Assembly: GCA_017481185.1 (NCBI GenBank)
Contig: JAFUPO010000117.1
Coordinates: 1-6,489, forward strand
Source: Clostridia bacterium
Lineage (GTDB): Bacteria > Bacillota_A > Clostridia > Christensenellales > Aristaeellaceae
DNA length: 6,489 bases
Direction of reading: 5' to 3'
Position numbers and translations under genes: made by a program. Below, piece after piece: positions 4,326 to 6,489 of this stretch; the first letter of the stretch is position 1, and every line of letters starts with the position of its first letter. Below the pieces are notes generated by a model. The model saw only the letters and a list, made by a program, of their open reading frames with translations, did no database searches and was not told the DNA's origin.

Positions 4326-6489
4326 ATGGATCTGACGACCCTTAACCCCCAGCAGCTTAAAGCAGCTTCCACGCTGGAGGGACCCGTGCTGGTGCTGGCA
4401 GGCGCTGGCAGCGGAAAGACCCGTGCGCTGACCTACCGGGTAGCCAATTTGATGGATCATGGGGTGCAGCCCTGGCGCATCCTGGCCCTGACCTTTACCA
4501 ACAAGGCCGCCAAGGAGATGCGGGAGCGCATTGAGAAGCTGGTGGGAGAGCAGGCCAAGGATGCCTGGATATCCACCTTCCATGCTACCTGCGCCAAGAT
4601 TCTGCGCAGAGATATTGATAAATTGGGCTATACCCGTTCCTTTACGATCTATGATGATGACGACCAGATGAGCGTTATCAAGGATATATTGAAACGGCAG
4701 AATATTGACGAAAAGTTTTTGCCCCCTCGGGAGATTAAGGCCAAGATTTCGGATGCCAAAAATAAAATGCAAAACTCCCGAGAGTGGTTTGAAAAAAGCC
4801 CCAGGGATTTCCGCAGCCAAATGATTTACGATGTATTTCATGGGTATGAGGAGCGCTTAAAGGCTGCCAACGCTCTGGATTTCGATGATCTGATCCTTAA
4901 GACCCTGGAGCTGTTTGCCGATCATCCGCCCGTATTGGAAAGCTACCGTGAAAAGTTTCAATATGTTCATGTGGATGAATATCAGGATACCAACTACGCT
5001 CAGTATATGCTGGTGAAGCTGATTACCGCCAAGTCCCGCAACCTGTGCGTGGTGGGCGACGATGACCAATCTATTTATGGCTGGCGAGGGGCTGACATCC
5101 GCAATATCCTGGATTTTGAAAAGGATTATCCTGATGCCACGGTGATCAAGCTGGAGCAAAACTACCGGTCCACCGCCAACATTCTTGACGCAGCCAATCA
5201 GGTTATCGCCCATAACGTGGGCCGCAAGGAAAAAGTGCTGTGGACGGAGTCTGGCGAGGGTGACCCCATCAAGCTGTTTAAGGCTGGGGATGAGCGAGAG
5301 GAGGCTGCCTGGGTCTGCGATCGCATCCAGCAGATGAACCTAAACCGCGTCCCGGTGGGCGATATGGCCATCCTGTATCGCACCAATGCTCAGAGCCGTG
5401 TGCTGGAAGAGATGCTCATGCGGGCGGGCATCCCCTATAAGGTCTTTGGCGGCCTCAGATTCTATGACCGCAAAGAGGTTCGAGATATTGTTGCCTATCT
5501 GCGGGTGATGATTAACCCGGCGGATGATGTGTCTCTAAAACGTATCATCAACCAGCCCAAACGCTCCATTGGCGATGCTACCATCGCGGAATTGAGCCGC
5601 CATGCTCAAGCCAATGAGATGCCGCTTTTCAGCGCCCTAATGGACATTCCAGAAAGTCTTTCGGCCCGTCCGCGCAAGTGTGTCAGCGATTTTGCAATGC
5701 TGCTCAACCAGCTGATCGCTATTAAGGATGAGCTTCCTTTGGGCGAGTTTGTAAAGACGCTGATTGAAAAGACCGGCCTGAAAGCCCAGTACGAGCAGGA
5801 TAACAGCGATGAAAACCGGGCACGGCTGGAAAATATCATGGAATTCCTCACCGCTGTGACTGAATTTGAACAGGCGGCGGAGAATCCTACCTTGGAGGAC
5901 TATCTGGAAAACGTGGCCCTGGTCACCGAATTGGATCAGGCGAAAAATCATACGGATTATGTGACGCTGATGACGCTCCATAGCGCTAAGGGCCTGGAGT
6001 TCCCGGTGGTGTTTATGACAGGCCTGGAGGAAGGGGTATTTCCCAGCGGCCGCAGCCTGATGGATGACAGCCGCTTGGAGGAGGAGCGCAGGCTTTGCTA
6101 CGTAGGCATTACCCGGGCGCAGCAGAAATTGTTTATCAGCTATGCCAGCCAGCGTATGTTCTATAACCAGCTGAGCCACAACGCGCCCTCGCGGTTTTTG
6201 AACGAAATTCCCAAGCGTCTGCTGGATGACGAGTGGGTTGCTCGCAGCCGCACCTTTAATGCCGAGGCTCCTGCGCCTCAGCCTACCCGGCAGCGGGTTA
6301 GCCGCCATGCAGCCCCTGAAGGCCCCTTGGGTGTGCCTCACTTGAATTGCGCAGCCCTGGGCATCCCCGGCGTGCAGAAGGGCTTTGCCCCCTCTGCCGC
6401 CCGGAGCTTGGGCTCCCAGGCCATGCAGAATCTATTTAAAAAGGGCGACCGGGTGCTTCACCGCAAATTTGGCGAGGGCAATGTGGTAG
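4326..6489 (+). CDS. pcrA: ATP-dependent DNA helicase PcrA (UvrD/Rep family), 3' end cut by window
   Basis: PcrA is the 3'-to-5' superfamily 1A helicase of Gram-positive bacteria, used in nucleotide excision repair, replication-transcription conflict resolution and rolling-circle plasmid replication. The frame is open to the last base, giving 721 full codons plus one base. Visible motifs are the Q motif LNPQQ (6-10), Walker A GAGSGKTR with Lys31 (26-33), motif Ia LTFTNKAAKEM (55-65), Ic STFHAT (83-88), motif II VDEYQDTN (216-223), motif III VVGDDDQSIYGWRGAD (242-257), motif IV QNYRS (278-282), motif V TLHSAKGLEFPVVF (550-563) and motif VI YVGITRAQ (592-599). A variable linker (about 635-700) leads to GDRVLHRKFGEGNVV (707-721), the beginning of the C-terminal Tudor-like domain that contacts RNA polymerase in this family. 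Typical PcrA length implies that only some tens of residues are missing. AAAGAGG at 4311-4317 lies eight bases before ATG 4326, and the gene shares the yerC promoter. All catalytic motifs are intact, so nothing suggests a defective gene. Confidence 0.96.
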   Translation, partial: MDLTTLNPQQLKAASTLEGPVLVLAGAGSGKTRALTYRVANLMDHGVQPWRILALTFTNKAAKEMRERIEKLVGEQAKDAWISTFHATCAKILRRDIDKLGYTRSFTIYDDDDQMSVIKDILKRQNIDEKFLPPREIKAKISDAKNKMQNSREWFEKSPRDFRSQMIYDVFHGYEERLKAANALDFDDLILKTLELFADHPPVLESYREKFQYVHVDEYQDTNYAQYMLVKLITAKSRNLCVVGDDDQSIYGWRGADIRNILDFEKDYPDATVIKLEQNYRSTANILDAANQVIAHNVGRKEKVLWTESGEGDPIKLFKAGDEREEAAWVCDRIQQMNLNRVPVGDMAILYRTNAQSRVLEEMLMRAGIPYKVFGGLRFYDRKEVRDIVAYLRVMINPADDVSLKRIINQPKRSIGDATIAELSRHAQANEMPLFSALMDIPESLSARPRKCVSDFAMLLNQLIAIKDELPLGEFVKTLIEKTGLKAQYEQDNSDENRARLENIMEFLTAVTEFEQAAENPTLEDYLENVALVTELDQAKNHTDYVTLMTLHSAKGLEFPVVFMTGLEEGVFPSGRSLMDDSRLEEERRLCYVGITRAQQKLFISYASQRMFYNQLSHNAPSRFLNEIPKRLLDDEWVARSRTFNAEAPAPQPTRQRVSRHAAPEGPLGVPHLNCAALGIPGVQKGFAPSAARSLGSQAMQNLFKKGDRVLHRKFGEGNVV

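Noticed and set aside
4227..6341. Several antisense open frames (up to 234 codons) over pcrA
   Set aside because: The sense frame carries every helicase motif without a break, so the opposite frames are by-products.

Overview
The window reads as a chromosomal segment from a spore-forming Firmicute, most likely in the class Clostridia. The evidence is a SpoIIP-family sporulation hydrolase, the yerC-pcrA gene order (YerC is a Bacillus/Clostridium-type TrpR-related protein), strong AGGAGG-type ribosome binding sites and intrinsic terminators. Base composition looks close to balanced by eye; the genus cannot be named from sequence alone. All six genes lie on the + strand, in three transcription units separated by clear terminators.

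Unit 1 (about 1-2073) is a phosphate uptake pair. A 249-base non-coding stretch contains a TATAAT box, a terminator-like hairpin and a 10-bp inverted repeat. It is followed by a DUF47/PhoU-like accessory protein (250-912) and, 7 bases later, a PiT-family phosphate permease (920-1993). The unit closes with a 16-bp terminator hairpin. Lysine codons in these two genes are almost all AAG, unlike those in spoIIP, which suggests strong expression.

Unit 2 (2132-3927) is a translationally coupled pair: a roughly seven-helix DUF1614 membrane protein with a GTG start and a SpoIIP-family peptidoglycan hydrolase overlapping it by 4 bases. The SpoIIP protein has a cleavable-looking N-terminal signal and a C-terminal membrane anchor, the opposite arrangement to Bacillus subtilis SpoIIP. 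It ends at a near-perfect terminator.

Unit 3 (3941-6489) begins at an extended -10 promoter next to that terminator. A dyad lies around the expected transcription start. The genes are a YerC/YecD TrpR-like regulator and the UvrD/PcrA helicase, which is complete except for its last C-terminal residues cut by the window edge.

No mobile element, CRISPR array, tRNA or rRNA was recognised. The points most worth following up are the DUF1614-SpoIIP pair, the structured leader before the phosphate genes, and the dyad at the yerC start. Most of the window is ordinary housekeeping sequence.
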